DNA of 60,000 nucleotides from contig NC_088324.1 of NCBI RefSeq assembly GCF_910592395.1, forward strand, positions 7,220,953 to 7,280,952. Direction: 5' to 3'. A program made the translations under genes and the position numbers. Source of the stretch: Lineus longissimus. Lineage: Eukaryota; Nemertea; Pilidiophora; Heteronemertea; Lineidae. Shown piece after piece: positions 1 through 12,700 of this stretch; position 1 is the first letter of the stretch, and each line of letters opens with the position of its first letter. The notes below the pieces were generated by a model. That model was given only the letters and a program-made list of their open reading frames with translations, did no database searches and had not been told where the DNA came from.

Positions 1-2160
1 TTGTTAATTATACCAGCTGTTAGATGAGGACATTGAACCGAATGAATTTGGTTGATATTTTCAAGGTGGAATTCGTGTTTCTGTGTACAAAACCCTTTTT
101 AGGGGAAACTGTATTTTCATAAGGCTAAGACTTACTGGAGAAAACTGCCAATCTGTGCGTCCTCATTGAAGAGATTCTCGTAGGAAAGCTTTAAAACCAT
201 TTTACTATTCCTGAAATTGGAAAGAGAAACTTATAAGAGAAGCAAGACAGATTGCGCCCGTGCTTTTTTAAATGGGGTGACTTTTCCGACGGATGAGAAT
301 GGATGGGCTATTTACTATGTCAGGCTGTGAAACCCAAGGGAAAACTAAAAAACATTTGAGTTTAATTTGAATTATACCAAAGTATGAAAAACGCAGAGTC
401 CATTTGATTTTTTTAATACCAAGAGTATTGCGACTTTTTTCTGACACACCATGTAATGTACAATGTGTACATTATTTGAATCGGGTACAAAGTTATACGT
501 ACGTATGAAACGTGTCTTATTTAGCTGTTTATTGTTTATATCGTTAGTATAATTTCTTCTTTCCTGACGAAGTAGCTGATGGAATTCGTGAAAGCTGATG
601 CTTTATTATTTTCATGTTTTTTTTCAGCAAAAATCATTTTATAAAAAGTGTTCGTGAGCTATTTTAAAATTGCCAGGTGCGCGGTGAAGGTGTAGTTCAC
701 TAAGATTCCTGCATTGACGTAAATTGGCTATACGAATAAACTTCAGGTAAAATGCTGAAAATTGCCATGGCAACGGTCTCTAATAATATTGCACTAAGAA
801 TGTGTACCTGTACCCTTACAAAAAGGGTGTTTACAAGCTAGACCGTTCCTGAACCCGTAAAAAGGTTGATTAATGAAGATGACCTTACCTGTACCCGTAA
901 ACAAAGACGTTATTTGCATCCAATTCCCCACATTTACCTACGGATGGTGTCTTGGCGCAGTCCACCTAAGGGGAGTAGAAAAATTATAACGACAGTCATT
1001 GACGGGCTCACTTTGCTAAATTAAAGCTTCAGTTAGATGATCCCTTCGATTTTCGATAACATTCTTCATCTCTTATTCCAAACGTAACCTTTTTTTCGGA
1101 AAGCGATGGACTTTTTGTTCACATTTGTTTCATAACTTTATTTCTAGCACGCACACGGACTGGCGGTGGGTCTGAGAAAAAAACCAAGTCCCGACCACCA
1201 TAATGACGCAGGCGTTATTGCAAGTATATGTGTAATGAAAACCGTGGAAGCGATATCGATACTTTGTATTTTGTTGTGGTATTGAGTATTTGTAAAGCAG
1301 TTCACAAATCGCAGGAAGCCACTTCCTATCACGCGATGCGTTTCAACCAATCAACTACATACTATGCTGAATACCCTTCCACCAGTTATATGTTAGCGGT
1401 AATCATGATACAGCCGAGTATTTGTCCCGACCATTTCCGAGCATAAATCAAGACACCCGAAGGTTGCCGAATAGAAAGGCTAATGTAATGTAATCATGCA
1501 CTATACTCACCAACCCGGTGTCTACTTCAAATTTCGAGATGTATTTTGAGGCGTTTTGGTAAAGTGGCAGAAAATGGTTGTATTTGACATTTTTATATTC
1601 TCCTGAAAGTCAGGGCAAATACATTAGATCACTGGATTCTCTTGAGCCACTGGCTCGGAATTCATCCCAGCAAATATTTACCCAATTTTTACCAAACAAA
1701 ATCGGAAAATTGGAAGAAATATCTATTGAGGTTAAGGATAAAGATGATAGACTTTACAATCAGATTTGACTTCATAATAAAATGTCCACAATTTCAAGGT
1801 AACATTCATGCCGCATGTGAGTATCGATGCATTTGATGGTTGCAAAATATTGTTCAAAATTTTGTAATATGATGTTTTTAGTCTAATTACTTATATCGAA
1901 GAATGATGCACCAGAACTCCATTTTCCCATGCATGAAAACCACCAAAGTCAATCATATTTTTCAAAAACAACTTCATCTAACAAAGCGGATGATAAGCTA
2001 TGAAAGGATATAATGTTATGAAGTTTTATTTCAATAGTTTTATGATCACAGTGAAAAAAGCGGAATTAAATAGAAACTTAAACGAAAAATCTGCATTCTT
2101 GTAAACTCGAGGAATATGCAAGATTTGTTAATTTCGTGACTTATAAGTCCTCAGTGCGTA
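1..2160. other. No gene recognised
   Basis: I see only short open frames with stops all round, no splice-bounded exon and no recognisable domain. A short phrase around 'acctgtaccc' recurs near 806, 845 and 886 and is probably a degraded local repeat. Confidence 0.5.
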
Positions 2161-2508
2161 GATTCGGGCAGTGTCAGTAAGTAGAAAAAGCAGTATTTTT
2201 GTAGACCTACATGTATGCCTCATTCTGGGTACAAAATGCGCTTATTTCTCCCATATCTGCCTAAGTTGTGAAGATTATTGCACGTGCTGTGTTGTGTAGC
2301 ATATACACCAGAATTGGGATAAATGATAACAAACACTTGGCTCAAAGAAGACAAACTGTCCACTATGGTTAGCAGTGTCAGGTAACCGGAAAAACGCCGA
2401 CCGACCGACCGACCGACCGATCGACCGACCGACTGACCTGCCAACCTACCGTCATATGCATCCCTTTCGCTTCTCTATAGCACATGTATCTGTGTTGTGC
2501 CCAGCGCA

Positions 2509-2582
2509 ATGGACGTGATGGAGTCCGACGTGTCTGACAGCAGCATCCCCAGTCAATTATACCGGGAAAACGAGCCCACGCG
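2509..2582 (+). other. Exon-like open segment in the fold-back spacer
   Basis: An ATG reads 24 codons beginning MDVMESDVSDSS and meets a good donor (CG|GTAAGG). It is comparatively GC-rich. No downstream exon could be joined with confidence. A second exon-like stretch ending CCCAG|GTGAGT lies near 3690-3756, just outside the fold-back. Either may be chance. Confidence 0.15.
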
Positions 2583-3038
2583 GTAAGGAACTGATAACGA
2601 TACTCTAAAGATATGCTTTGTCTACATGGTCGGTGGATATAAAAACATGATTTGGGCCTAATCTATGCACTGTAGTTTTTCTACTCGAGTGTCTCGACCG
2701 ATGCAACGCATGAACTGCAACGCGCAACATACATTTGTTGTCATTTGACCAGCGCACGTGCGCTTGTTTACAATTTCATTTCACATGACCTGGTATCGTG
2801 GATTGGATATATCACATTGACTTATGAGACCAGTGACTCAACTACGAAACTCCTTGGGTTGGTAGGTCGGAAGGTCGGTCGGTCAGCGTTTTTCCGGTTA
2901 CCATTGCGCTGGGCACTACACAGATACATGTGCTATAGAGAAGCGAAAGGGATACTGCATATGACGGTAGGTTGGCAGATCAGTCGGTCGGCCGGTCGGT
3001 CGGTCGGTCGGCGTTTTTCCGGTTACCCCAGTGTCACT

Positions 3039-3141
3039 GTCATGACTGTACAAGTGCAACCATAGCGGACAGTCATGACTGTACAAGTGCAACCATAGCG
3101 GACAGTCATGGCAGTGCATGAAAGTAACCATAGCGGACAGT
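3039..3141. repeat. 33-bp tandem repeat, about three copies
   Basis: Units start near 3039, 3072 and 3105 and share the core aaccatagcggacagtc. The array expands the right arm of the fold-back; the left arm has only one copy (actgtccactatggtt). Confidence 0.8.
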
Positions 3142-3525
3142 CTACCGTCTCATATTGCATTTCAAGTCAATTAATAGAACACTTTAAGCCAGGTGCTTGT
3201 GATCATATCTGCCTATGCTACATGCTACACAACACAGCACATGCAATAATCTTCACCACTTATACAGATATGGGAAAAATAAGCGCAATATGTACACTGA
3301 ATGAGGCATAGGATTACAAAAACACGGTTTTCGCTATTTATTAATTAAGGACTGCTACAGCGATGCAAACCTATTAACAGATGTGTTAAAGTTATCATCT
3401 ATTAGCTAGAAATATCTACCAAGAAATCCACGTCGAGTGCCATAGAACTGGAATTCGCCTTTGAATCGGCCTGAGTTTTCAATTATTTTATTGTCGCCTG
3501 CTAGCGCTGCGGTTAGCATAGTTGA

Positions 3526-3652
3526 CAATGGGCGATATGAATAAAGACTGGCAAATGCTTTTTACTTTAATTTTGTACAGAAAGGCCTAGTGTAAATGTA
3601 CGTGGAGTTTAAGATAAAATCATTTGCTAGTCTTTATTCATATCACCCATTG
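3526..3652. mobile_element. Small palindromic MITE-like insertion
   Basis: Near-perfect 32-bp inverted arms at 3526-3557 and 3621-3652 (caatgggYgatatgaataaa inward) flank about 63 bp. It lies in extra sequence that splits the right arm of the fold-back, so it is probably a nested insertion. Confidence 0.6.
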
Positions 3653-4078
3653 ACTTGCTGACACTGTCCGAATCCCCACACTGGTGACAAGAGGTCCGCC
3701 GAGTACGTTTGGCAAGATCTATCTGAAAGAAAACTATACCGCGGAATCACCCAGGTGAGTTGGATCTAGTAATGTCACTGGCACTCTATTGGCCTAAGCG
3801 GGTGTGAGCACGAGCAGGAGCAAACTTACAATGAAACAGTACACCAACTTACTACAGGTGCAGCCCTACATCGGATCGATAATAAGCTTCAAGAGTAGGC
3901 CTTTCAACCCATCAACAAGTTGCGAGACAGGTCCTACATGTACATGTCACGTATATCATCATGCATGTTCCATACTGTATTCGGGCAGGATTTGGGGGAC
4001 TTGTTGTGTTATGTTACAGAAGAGAGAAAAAACTAGCCTTTTAAGCATCATATGCTACATGTAGTTTACTAGTTTTAA

Positions 4079-4491
4079 CTATAAAATGCTGATTTCATCG
4101 ACAACTTTCCAACTTTTTTTCAGTAGACTTTGGTCAATGAGATGTTGAAAGACAACACTTCGGAGCTCATCATGGACTAAAATCAATGCACAGGTACATT
4201 ATAGCCAAATGGTGGTACCTGTGGTCAACCCTTAGGGTATTCCGTACTGATAACGAGTCAATGAGTCAGTGAGTCAATGCAAGACTTACCCTGGTAAATA
4301 CTCTCTTGCTCTCCTGTTGAATCCGGGAAGGGCTCGTAAAATACCACAGCTCGTATGTTGGGATGTTGTATAAATGTGTCGAAGTTACTCTCGTCAAGAA
4401 ATGTCACATGTTTTAACTTATTCTTTTCCAGAACGGTTCCACTCGCAATGTGGATGAGGAGAAATGAAAATAACATATCGAAGAAGAGCAT
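4079..4491 (-). CDS. Candidate small secreted thioredoxin-like protein
   Basis: Exon 1 runs from 4491 down to 4290. It starts MLFFDMLFSFLLIHIASG, a good signal peptide, followed by a stretch resembling the first beta-alpha-beta of thioredoxin/PDI domains (hydrophobic-S-NFDTFI, then RAVVFYEPF). It ends at a strong donor (CCAGG|GTAAGT). Where PDI proteins carry WCxxC this protein has FPDST, so no redox CxxC is present. A phase-compatible second exon may run 4176-4079 (acceptor TTTAG, 31 more codons, then TAG), giving 99 aa; that exon has no recognisable homology and could be chance. The gene is divergent from the MATE gene. Exon 1 is moderately supported; the remainder is uncertain. Confidence 0.4.
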
Positions 4492-4704
4492 GGCGATCGA
4501 TTAACATATGGTAGCACAGTGCGCAGATATGCGCAGAGACAACGTGCTTGTCTCTTTTCTACCTAGATTTCGATATGCAAACACGAACATATGGTAATAG
4601 TGTCATAGTTTTGTAAGATGCAGCTGCGGAATTAGAACGCGAGGGAAATTTACCTGTAATAGAATTCAGGCCTAGCTTAATACACCCATCCACCCGCCCG
4701 TCCG

Positions 4705-5850
4705 CTCGCACCTAGGCCTAAACATCCATTTACCACCCTAGAGGTTCTCTGAGAAACACTGAGGACAGGTTGCAGGCCTTACTCTATGGTTCCAATGATT
4801 TCACCAAAGCCAGTAATGATCCAGGCTATGGTTAGGGTCAGCAGGTTTATAACCAATATTTGTACTATTGTGAATGTAAATTAGCCTTTTTTTCTTTTCT
4901 TTTTTTCTAGCCCTCTGTTCTTCTGCTTTCCTGCAACTTGTCGTCTATCTCACTCAGAGCTCCACTGCACTTATTTCTGTTAAAGCTTCCGTTGGAGCCA
5001 ATGTAAATTTGTAATTTTACCTTTGCCCAGGGCTGCTAATGCTTGTAAGCAATAGCCCTGAGTTTCTATTTTTGTAATTGTTCACATGGTAGTTTTCAAT
5101 AAAAAATCTATATATATATATGACACCCATCGTTCTACAGTTTTATCAACGAGTCGTCACTGCCAATCCTAAAACAACTTTCGTATGGGTAGCTGTTACA
5201 TTTTGTTCCAGCAATCTGTAATTTTGGAACTTAAGGGGTGAATTAACACTAATTGAACAGGAATTAAGTTGACTTGAATCATCAATTCGTTTAACTTTGT
5301 ACATTGTTATTGATATGCAACATATATATTTGTAAATGTATTATTTATCAACTTTATGTATAATACAAATACTAGGACAAATCGATTCTTACCTCATTAT
5401 CATTATCATTGTCATATAATCAATTATCATCATGCCAGTAGCCTACACTCTGTCTATTATCGTCCTAACCCATTTCCAATTTCACCAGTTTTATATATAC
5501 ATTGTCCTGTGCTGGGTATGTGTATTTTTTATGTTGCATTGTCTTATTGTAAAATCGAGCAATAAAATTGTATTTACTTTACTTATTTGTGTGAGTTGTT
5601 ATAAACTAATCACTTTAGTGATCAAATATAATGTGTTGTTGTTAAGCTTGTTCTGTTCTGTTTCAAACAACGCCCGCTCGCATCTAGGCCTAAACATCTA
5701 TTGTTCTATAGTTTTATCAAAGGGTCATCACTGCCAATCTTGATAACATCCACCCAACGAAACAACGTTCGTAGGGATAGCTGTTACATTTTGTTATATG
5801 TCTAGCAATCTGTAATTTTGGAACTTCAGTGGTGAATGAACACTAATTCG
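4705..5850. repeat. Duplicated non-coding segment, one copy interrupted
   Basis: A segment running from 'ctaggcctaaacatc' through 'ttttatcaa', 'gctgttacattttgtt' and 'caatctgtaattttggaac' is present at 5671-5850. It also occurs split as 4705-4728 plus 5131-5260, so about 400 bp were inserted into the first copy. I see no gene in it. Confidence 0.65.
4729..5130 (+). mobile_element. Retroposon-like 3' end inserted in a duplicated segment
   Basis: This block is absent from the second copy of the surrounding duplication. It carries a pyrimidine tract, ends with an AATAAA-type signal (caataaaaaatc) and is followed by a short (TA)n tail, as expected of a retroposed 3' end. No reading frame for a reverse transcriptase is visible. 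The family is unknown. Confidence 0.4.
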
Positions 5851-8290
5851 GACAATGATTCCCAGCCGATATGTAGTGCTTCATCATTTCAGTAGATGAT
5901 GACTATTTTTAACAAATTTAAAAAAAAGATACTTTGAAAAAAACTTACTGTACATAAACGTTTACATCTGGTTCAGGTGCGGGTCAGCACTCTAATCAAG
6001 GGAAACTAAGTAACTAAAAAAAGGTGTAATTCCAACAAGCCATAGGCCAAATGCTGTACGGAATTGCAAGTACCAAAAAAAGATTGTCATAAACCACAAT
6101 TCATGGGCTCATGTGCATTTTTGAAAAGGTACATGAAATAAAAAAGTGATTTTTTTTTACCTTTTCTGAAATGTTTGTTACATAATGAAGGGATGGAATT
6201 AGGTGCATCCAAATACAATAGATATATGACTAACTAAATATGCTGTATTCAGCTTAAAACCGTATTCAAATATCTTATCTTATCTCTGCGATATTTTAAA
6301 AAAGGATGGACATTTACTTTCTGGTAGCATTGTGCATGTATGTAATATCAACTATATAATATTCAGGTATTGGCACTGATGAAATACCAGATGCCAAACG
6401 GGCCTAGTGGATTATTCTCATTTTTAGGCCCGTATGAAATGTATCTATCGTTAACTTAATTACCAGCATTTAAGTATGGTCAGGTTTATACGAGATATGC
6501 CCGCAAACAGTACCCTGGAGCGGTTTGCCGCCCAAATTTGCGGTTTTCCACTTGAAATTTCGCCGCGTAGTTTATGAATAAGGAGATATATGGATTTTTT
6601 TCAGCTATGTTCTTGTTCTTGGGCCGCACCAGAAATACTTTGCCTTAAAGAGTGGGTCGTATACCATGTTAAAACGCGCGTCGAAGAGCTCATTGTTCAC
6701 CACGTTCACATGTGCGTTACCATGGTTAGTATGGTTATGGACCATTTCCACAGTTACCGCCATAATGCGTGTTTCCTCTGTTAAAGTATATTGCATTTCT
6801 GTCAAATGCTCATACGACTGGTTCTTGGACATCGTCGTGAAAGCTGTCTGCTTGAAACACACAGTGAAAAGAAGTGCCAATTATACGCCGTTAATAACGA
6901 CTGGCCGATATTGCCTGCAAAGTCTTAAAAATTGACTTTGTGTTAAAATTCAAAAACAAAATGGCGGCATTGTGTTAAAATTCAAAATTTCTCCAATTGT
7001 GTGCCAAAATAAGTAAATTCATGCTTGGGAGGACCTACATATTGCTCTTGTTTACCTGAAGAATCCAGATCTGGATGTGTCAAGCATGGCCAACTTGAGC
7101 TATGGTGCATTTTAGTTTAAACAGAAGCTTTGCCAATTACTACAAAATAATATTGGAGTACAACACACAAAGATTTGAATAATATTTTTGTTGTACCTAT
7201 CAAAGGCATAGAATTCCAAGTGGCATGAGTTTTGCCCTAGAATCATGTAACTTTTTAAATGCAGCACCGGGCGATTCAATGGCCAAATCACTTTAGTTTC
7301 TCCTTAGGACGATGTTCGATCAGGATATTGGCCTATCAGTGGATGGAACCAGTTTGCCGTGTTAAGTACGACATTTTGATATGTTATCTTTGAATCAAAT
7401 TACTGATTGTAATCGGTTTTTTTCAGACGGTTGAAAAATAAAACGTCACGCAGCGCATCGAAATAATCATTCCAATATGCCAAAGACAAGGAATACTAAG
7501 AGGATATTAAAACTGCAATTTCCTGACGTAAGTAGTAAAATACATGTACCACCAATTGAATGTACATGTATGAATAAACCCTATTTTAACGTATTTTAAA
7601 GTTCTATTAAATGCAGTGTATGGTATGTGTGCCTTGTCCAAGCAGTATTAGTATACGTATTGTTTACACTGCTCGAATCGTCATCAGTATTGTGATCAGT
7701 GAGACATGTACACGGAGTGTTGCAAAAAATAATCGTACCTCCAGCAGATGACTGTATTGAGGAAATATTCAGTACATGACGTGATGTGTGCTGGCGCAAA
7801 AAGCCATTAAATTGGGTATTTCACAATGCGACTTGGGGATACGAAATTTCTTTTGCGAATATTAGACTGACATATGGACAAATAGAAAATACAGTTATGG
7901 TGCTTTTAAAAGCGGAGATGGAATTGTATACTAACAAACCAATTGTTTACCCTTGAGTCTGTTCACCCTGACTGAGGAAGTTTTATAGAAAATCATTGTC
8001 ATCATAGCAGCTGAATATCAGATGACGTATTCATCAGGCGTATACATGTATCTGCTTTTTGCTACATCGTGCCCCATTACTACGTTCACGGAAAATGTCG
8101 AGTGGGTGACTTCGAAACAGTTGGAAAAAAGATTTTTTTCTCTCCATTTTATTGATGAAAGACGTTGGTGAAGACTTTCAAGATGATTTCAAAGCGCAGA
8201 GCATGTGATAATGGGCACATTTTGCGCAGAACTCCTTTTAGCTGACTATTAGCTCGGAATCCTATTGCTATGGTGCGTTCTGCCTGATAG
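5851..8290. other. Long stretch without a supported gene
   Basis: AT-rich sequence. A 91-codon minus-strand frame (6880-6605) and overlapping plus-strand frames occur near 6600-6935 but show no domain and no convincing splice context. I see no other structure here. Confidence 0.4.
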
Positions 8291-8292
8291 CG

Positions 8293-8392
8293 TTAATAAT
8301 AATAATAATATTAATAATGAGTCTTTTATATAGCGCAATTCCGTGACACTATAGTTTTCGATCAAAGCGCTTTGGGATATCATATTATTACC
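8293..8392. mobile_element. Dispersed 'tatagcgc / aaagcgcttt' repeat
   Basis: An (AAT)n run is followed by 'tcttttatatagcgcaatt', a short spacer, then 'caaagcgctttgggat' and 'attattacc'. The same order recurs at 10214-10305. Repeats of this form are widespread in aquatic invertebrate genomes and are usually treated as SINE- or MITE-like. The two core motifs can pair as a hairpin. Confidence 0.6.
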
Positions 8393-8510
8393 GTTGTCAG
8401 TACAATATTCAATATACAATATAGCGTTGTCAGTACAATATTCAATATACAATATAGCGTTGTCAGTACAATATTCAATATACAATATAGAGTTGTCAGT
8501 ACAATATTCT
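8393..8510. repeat. 33-bp minisatellite
   Basis: Three full units and a partial fourth begin at 8393, 8426, 8459 and 8492, with core gttgtcagtacaatattc. Because 33 is divisible by 3, it creates repetitive open frames on both strands that are not genes. Confidence 0.9.
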
Positions 8511-9316
8511 TTCAAACAGGGAATGTTCATTTGGACGTCCCTCTTTCTCGAATACCGAGGACATCTGCAGCCTGGTTAGTAAATAACACAAAACCAGCTT
8601 ATATGCTCTGGCATATTCACTTGTGCAGTACAGGACAACCTTTCTATTGCGGACATTTAAGTGACTAAGAACCGGTGACCGTAACAGAGAGGTGTCCTTC
8701 ACAGGGAGATTATGACGTTATCATCAAAGTATCATGGATTGAATATGTGTCCGTTTACGAAATCATCAAATCACGAAATCATCATGAATTACGAAATTAC
8801 GAAATCATCATGAATTTAACACGGCTCCATGATCAAATCAATAGATATAATCAAAGTAAAACTATACATGAAGTGTTTATAAATCATTCTTCAAAGACAA
8901 AACAGGGTCAAGTACACAAAGTAGTGGACTATACACGTGAGAACAATAGGCATAGCCACTTGAGAAAGACCATGAGCGCATTCACGTATGTTAACTCGTG
9001 CTTGGTAGATCGTTAGGTGAAATTTCATCACTTTGTTTTGAAGATTGAAATATCAAATGTCAAATGTCATTAACTCATTTCTCAAACAACATTTCTCAAA
9101 CAACTCTTAACATTTAAACACTTAAATTGCTCCTTGTTTTTCTGGTGAAAATATCACATTAGACTGTTATATAGGCCTGCAGATTTGTGTTTTATGAAAG
9201 CTCATCTATGCTGAAAGCTTATAATCAAAGTGTTTTGTTAAACTTTTAAATAGCATAATATTGTCTAGCTTTACCAAAGCTTTCGTAGTAATCCAACTAC
9301 TCCATCAGTGACGATC

Positions 9317-9389
9317 TGCGCATGCGCGGATGCGCAGAACGTATCAGATTGTCCCATATCCTTGGCAGTTGGTAGCGCCCGCCATCTCG
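9317..9389. promoter_or_regulatory. Candidate promoter elements upstream of the MATE gene
   Basis: TGCGCATGCGCG at 9317-9328 matches the 12-base NRF-1 palindrome consensus exactly. CCCGCCATCTCG at 9378-9389 resembles a YY1 site. Both lie 320-390 bp before the MATE start codon in the only clearly GC-rich patch of that region, which is what a TATA-less housekeeping-type promoter would look like. No transcript evidence is available. Confidence 0.4.
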
Positions 9390-9565
9390 ATTTAGCCATA
9401 AACGCCGTGTATTTATTTTCTTCATAAGTTTCTTCATTTTCTGTTATTAAATGTGTAGAGATGATGCCATTCATTCATTATTACCGGACAGAGAGTTTTC
9501 TTTTGATTTGATACTGCCATTGTAAATGTTTATTGTTTATACCATGTCTATTGTTTTTGTGATCA

Positions 9566-9585
9566 CCCCCCCCCCCCCCCCCCCC
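9566..9585. repeat. Poly-C tract
   Basis: A run of 20 C residues lies about 120 bp upstream of the MATE start codon, between the promoter candidate and the coding start. Its true length may vary or be misassembled. Confidence 0.9.
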
Positions 9586-9706
9586 GTTTGGGGTGTCTTG
9601 CGGCTAGTGTAGTTTGACTCGAAATGTAGGAGCACTGATTATCCCGTGTGAAGTATATATGCCTTCATTTATTATCGAATATTCTAGGACATAACAATTC
9701 GATAAA

Positions 9707-12700
9707 ATGCGGCTTGACGGAAGATCTGATAACTTTGAAGAGACAGATATTGATCGCCATGACAACCGAACACATCATGAAGAGAGATTGTCCGAAAGAG
9801 GGCGTTACGGATCAGTTGAGATCGAAATAGACACGAAAGGTACAATTGCCGATGTATCTTGATGTATGTTTGACGCTCGCGCAGTGTGTGTCATAATCGA
9901 CCATGCCCTTTAACTGTGGTTTTGATAGCATTGACCTAAGAGTTACATATGCATTAGTTGTAATACGGTATAATATGCAATAATTTGACCAAAAGTTGCA
10001 TTACAATATGCAATAATTTATACACGTTCCTATGCATTGGTTAGAGCCGTTTCAAAACAAAGGTGGCGAAGTAACGGAATTTGACGTCGAGTTTGTTTGG
10101 TCCTGAAGAACAGAGAGAAGATGTTTAAGCCCCTTCATCACCTGCACGTGTACATATACCTGTACTGCTAAACCTGGTCACAATTGCGTAACAATATATA
10201 AAACGAATCCTTAAATAATAATAATATAAATTGAGTTTTTATATAGCGCTTTTCCATGTTTCTCTGTTCAAAGCGCTTTTGGGATACCATTATTACCCCG
10301 ATCTTCGCAGAAATCAATCTGGAGTTTCAAGGAGTAACCAGAAGGCGCTCGATCACTTGACTTGAACTTGACCAGTAGGGGATCCAAGCAGTGATTTTTA
10401 ATCAAGAGCGAGAATATTTCGTTGAAAATTATTCAAAACTTAATCAATTGTCAAAATCCGATTTTCAATTCTGAAGACGAGTTTCTGGTTTAGATTGCCA
10501 TTCTAATTTCTTTCAAACTCCACGCGCACCTCTACCACACGCGCTACCACCTCTGCCACGGTATATACCAGAGTAGATTTTAACCACAAAACTAGCAAAC
10601 GTTGTTGCTGCTCCGAGTGACGATTTGCAAGCCAATGGATCAGAGTTGTTTTCAATTCATTTTCAGGTCAAATAGACAAACAGAAAAAGCTGTGTGGATT
10701 CGTGCCTTGGTGGGTGAAAGGAGAATTCATCGAAGTGTTCAATCTCAGCTGGACCATGGTAAGTATTATATAAGGGTCTACACTACGTTGGGTGAAAGCA
10801 CATGTAGATTTTAATATGGCTGGTTTCAAAAAAAATTGAAGAAGAATATTGGCGGTAGAAAAATATCACGCAGCCATGTTAAAATCGCTTGCTTCGGTTT
10901 AACGTTTATCTTTAGGCCAAGACATAATAACAAACTGTCGAATTGACAAAGGTTATTGTTTTATTGCTTCCGTTCAGATGGTGGTGGTACTGATTTATAC
11001 CTTCATCCCTCCGATGAGTCTGATCTTCATGGGACAACTCGGCACGAAATATCTCGATGCAATTGGATTAGGGAACACGGTACGTGTCATCATTATAATA
11101 GGCAACAGAAATAATTTTACTGTTTGGTGATCATGAAATCACAAACAAGTAGGTTTTCAAGAGGTTTAAGTTCTTTCAAACCTTGATTTTGGTAAACTTG
11201 TTCCAACAGCATAAGGCAACAGGTATAAAACACAATCAGCTAGAAGTCGCTTTTCTAGTTTCTTGTCGCATTGAAGTTATTGAAGTTTGGGCTTCGAGTC
11301 TGATATCAAATACGGTATGCCACCCGAATTATCACTTTCACCCAGCTCCATTTTTCAATTCAAGTAGAAGTTTATCGAGTAGCACAGTCAGCAATACAAC
11401 CTAAATATTTCTGTCCGGTGCCCATTTATACAACTGGGTGGAGTAAGTTAAACAACGAGACCTACATAAAGGGTTCGAACCAGGGACCTCTTGAGCGCTA
11501 GCTGAGAGTCCGAACCACTTGTCCGCAACGGGTCTTTATGACTCGCCTTAGCGGGGGCTTCAGGGTACATAAGGATATTTTGCTGGCACGTTAAATCCGA
11601 AATAAATTGTACTTATCCTATGTTTCTAGATCATGAACATAAGCGGAGTCAGCGTTGTCTCAGGTTTGTCTGTAGCATGTGATACAGTGTTTTCTCAAGT
11701 AAGTCAATTTCTAATTTGCCCTGGTAGTAGTAATTTCCCCGGAAAAGTCAACCCTATTGCGCAGCATGTACAGCAACTATGACGCTCGTAATATTAATCA
11801 TGTTCACCTTTATCTACGCGTTCACCTGAATGCTGATGAAAAGTAACCTTGTTTGCAAAAAGCTCCTGCAATTATTCGCCACGCTGGTCAACTTAGTTTC
11901 AAGACAAAACGCATTTCCTTATAAGCATTTGTTGTGAATCTTTTTGAAATGATATTCATATATGTTTGCCAGAATTTTTGAGCCTAGTACTATTTTTGAA
12001 GGTTCAGGAAAATGACGATTTACTCACAACAGAAAAAATGCAATTCAATCCGGACATTTTGCATCTGGACTCTCATATTATTCTCTGTGTTTCAGTCGTT
12101 TGGAAGCCCAAATAAAAAGATGGTTGGCGTCTACCTGCAGAGAAGTAAGTTCACTTACTTAAGTGAGCAATCCCGTAAAAGAAGTTTATATATAGCTTTT
12201 TTTTATCCTCATCGTGGATGGCCAAACTATAACTATAAATGACATCGTTCCTTCCTTGTTTTAATTGGGCGTCATTAGCTTCAGTTCAGCTTCAGTTCAT
12301 GCTTACAGGTAATACAGTGTAGTGAGTTTTCGCAAAGCCCCCGAATCTGAGCAGTAGCCCTTAATGAAGCACTCAACACCGAACTCAACGATGTTTCTCT
12401 TCTTTTTTTGTTTTTTGTTAGGTTTTGTGGTGATCGGTATCTTTCTTTTCCCCTGCTTATTCATCCATCTGAATGCCGAGACCCTTCTCCGGCTAATGGG
12501 ACAGGATCCCGAGATAGCCAGAATCGCTGGGACGTACTGCATCTACCTGATACCATTCGTACCGGTAAGTGCATGCCTTGTCTATCCAAATACGGGGATA
12601 ATCCGCCGACTGATTATGAAGGGACAGAGATAGACAGAATTGCTTGGGAGTACTGCATCTACGTACCTGTTAGTACAGGCCTAATCCATCTGCTGATACC

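Larger units (their letters stand above)
2161..3673. repeat. Large fold-back (inverted repeat) element
   Basis: The left arm (about 2161-2512) and right arm (about 2902-3673) are reverse complements over several hundred bases. Matching landmarks include the gattcgggcagtgtcag outer end, the atgcctcatt segment, a (GACC)n/(GGTC)n tract and a ccagcgcaatgg inner edge. The arms flank a spacer of about 390 bp. The right arm is expanded by a 33-bp tandem repeat (3039-3141) and by inserted sequence between about 3330 and 3655. No transposase is visible. It could be a fold-back transposon or a head-to-head duplication. Confidence 0.75.

Noticed and set aside
2394-2435. (GACC)n tract as a telomere or centromere sequence
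   Set aside because: It is short and mirrored in the other arm of the fold-back, so it is part of that element.
6605-6880. 91-codon minus-strand frame and overlapping plus-strand frames
   Set aside because: No recognised domain, overlapping frames open on both strands, and no clear splice sites. Kept only as a remark.
8372-8668. Repetitive open frames on both strands
   Set aside because: Created by the 33-bp minisatellite at 8393-8510, whose period is a multiple of three.
8675-9016. 113-codon plus-strand frame
   Set aside because: Contains a locally repeated 'cgaaatcatca' stretch. No domain, no homology and no splice context that I can recognise.
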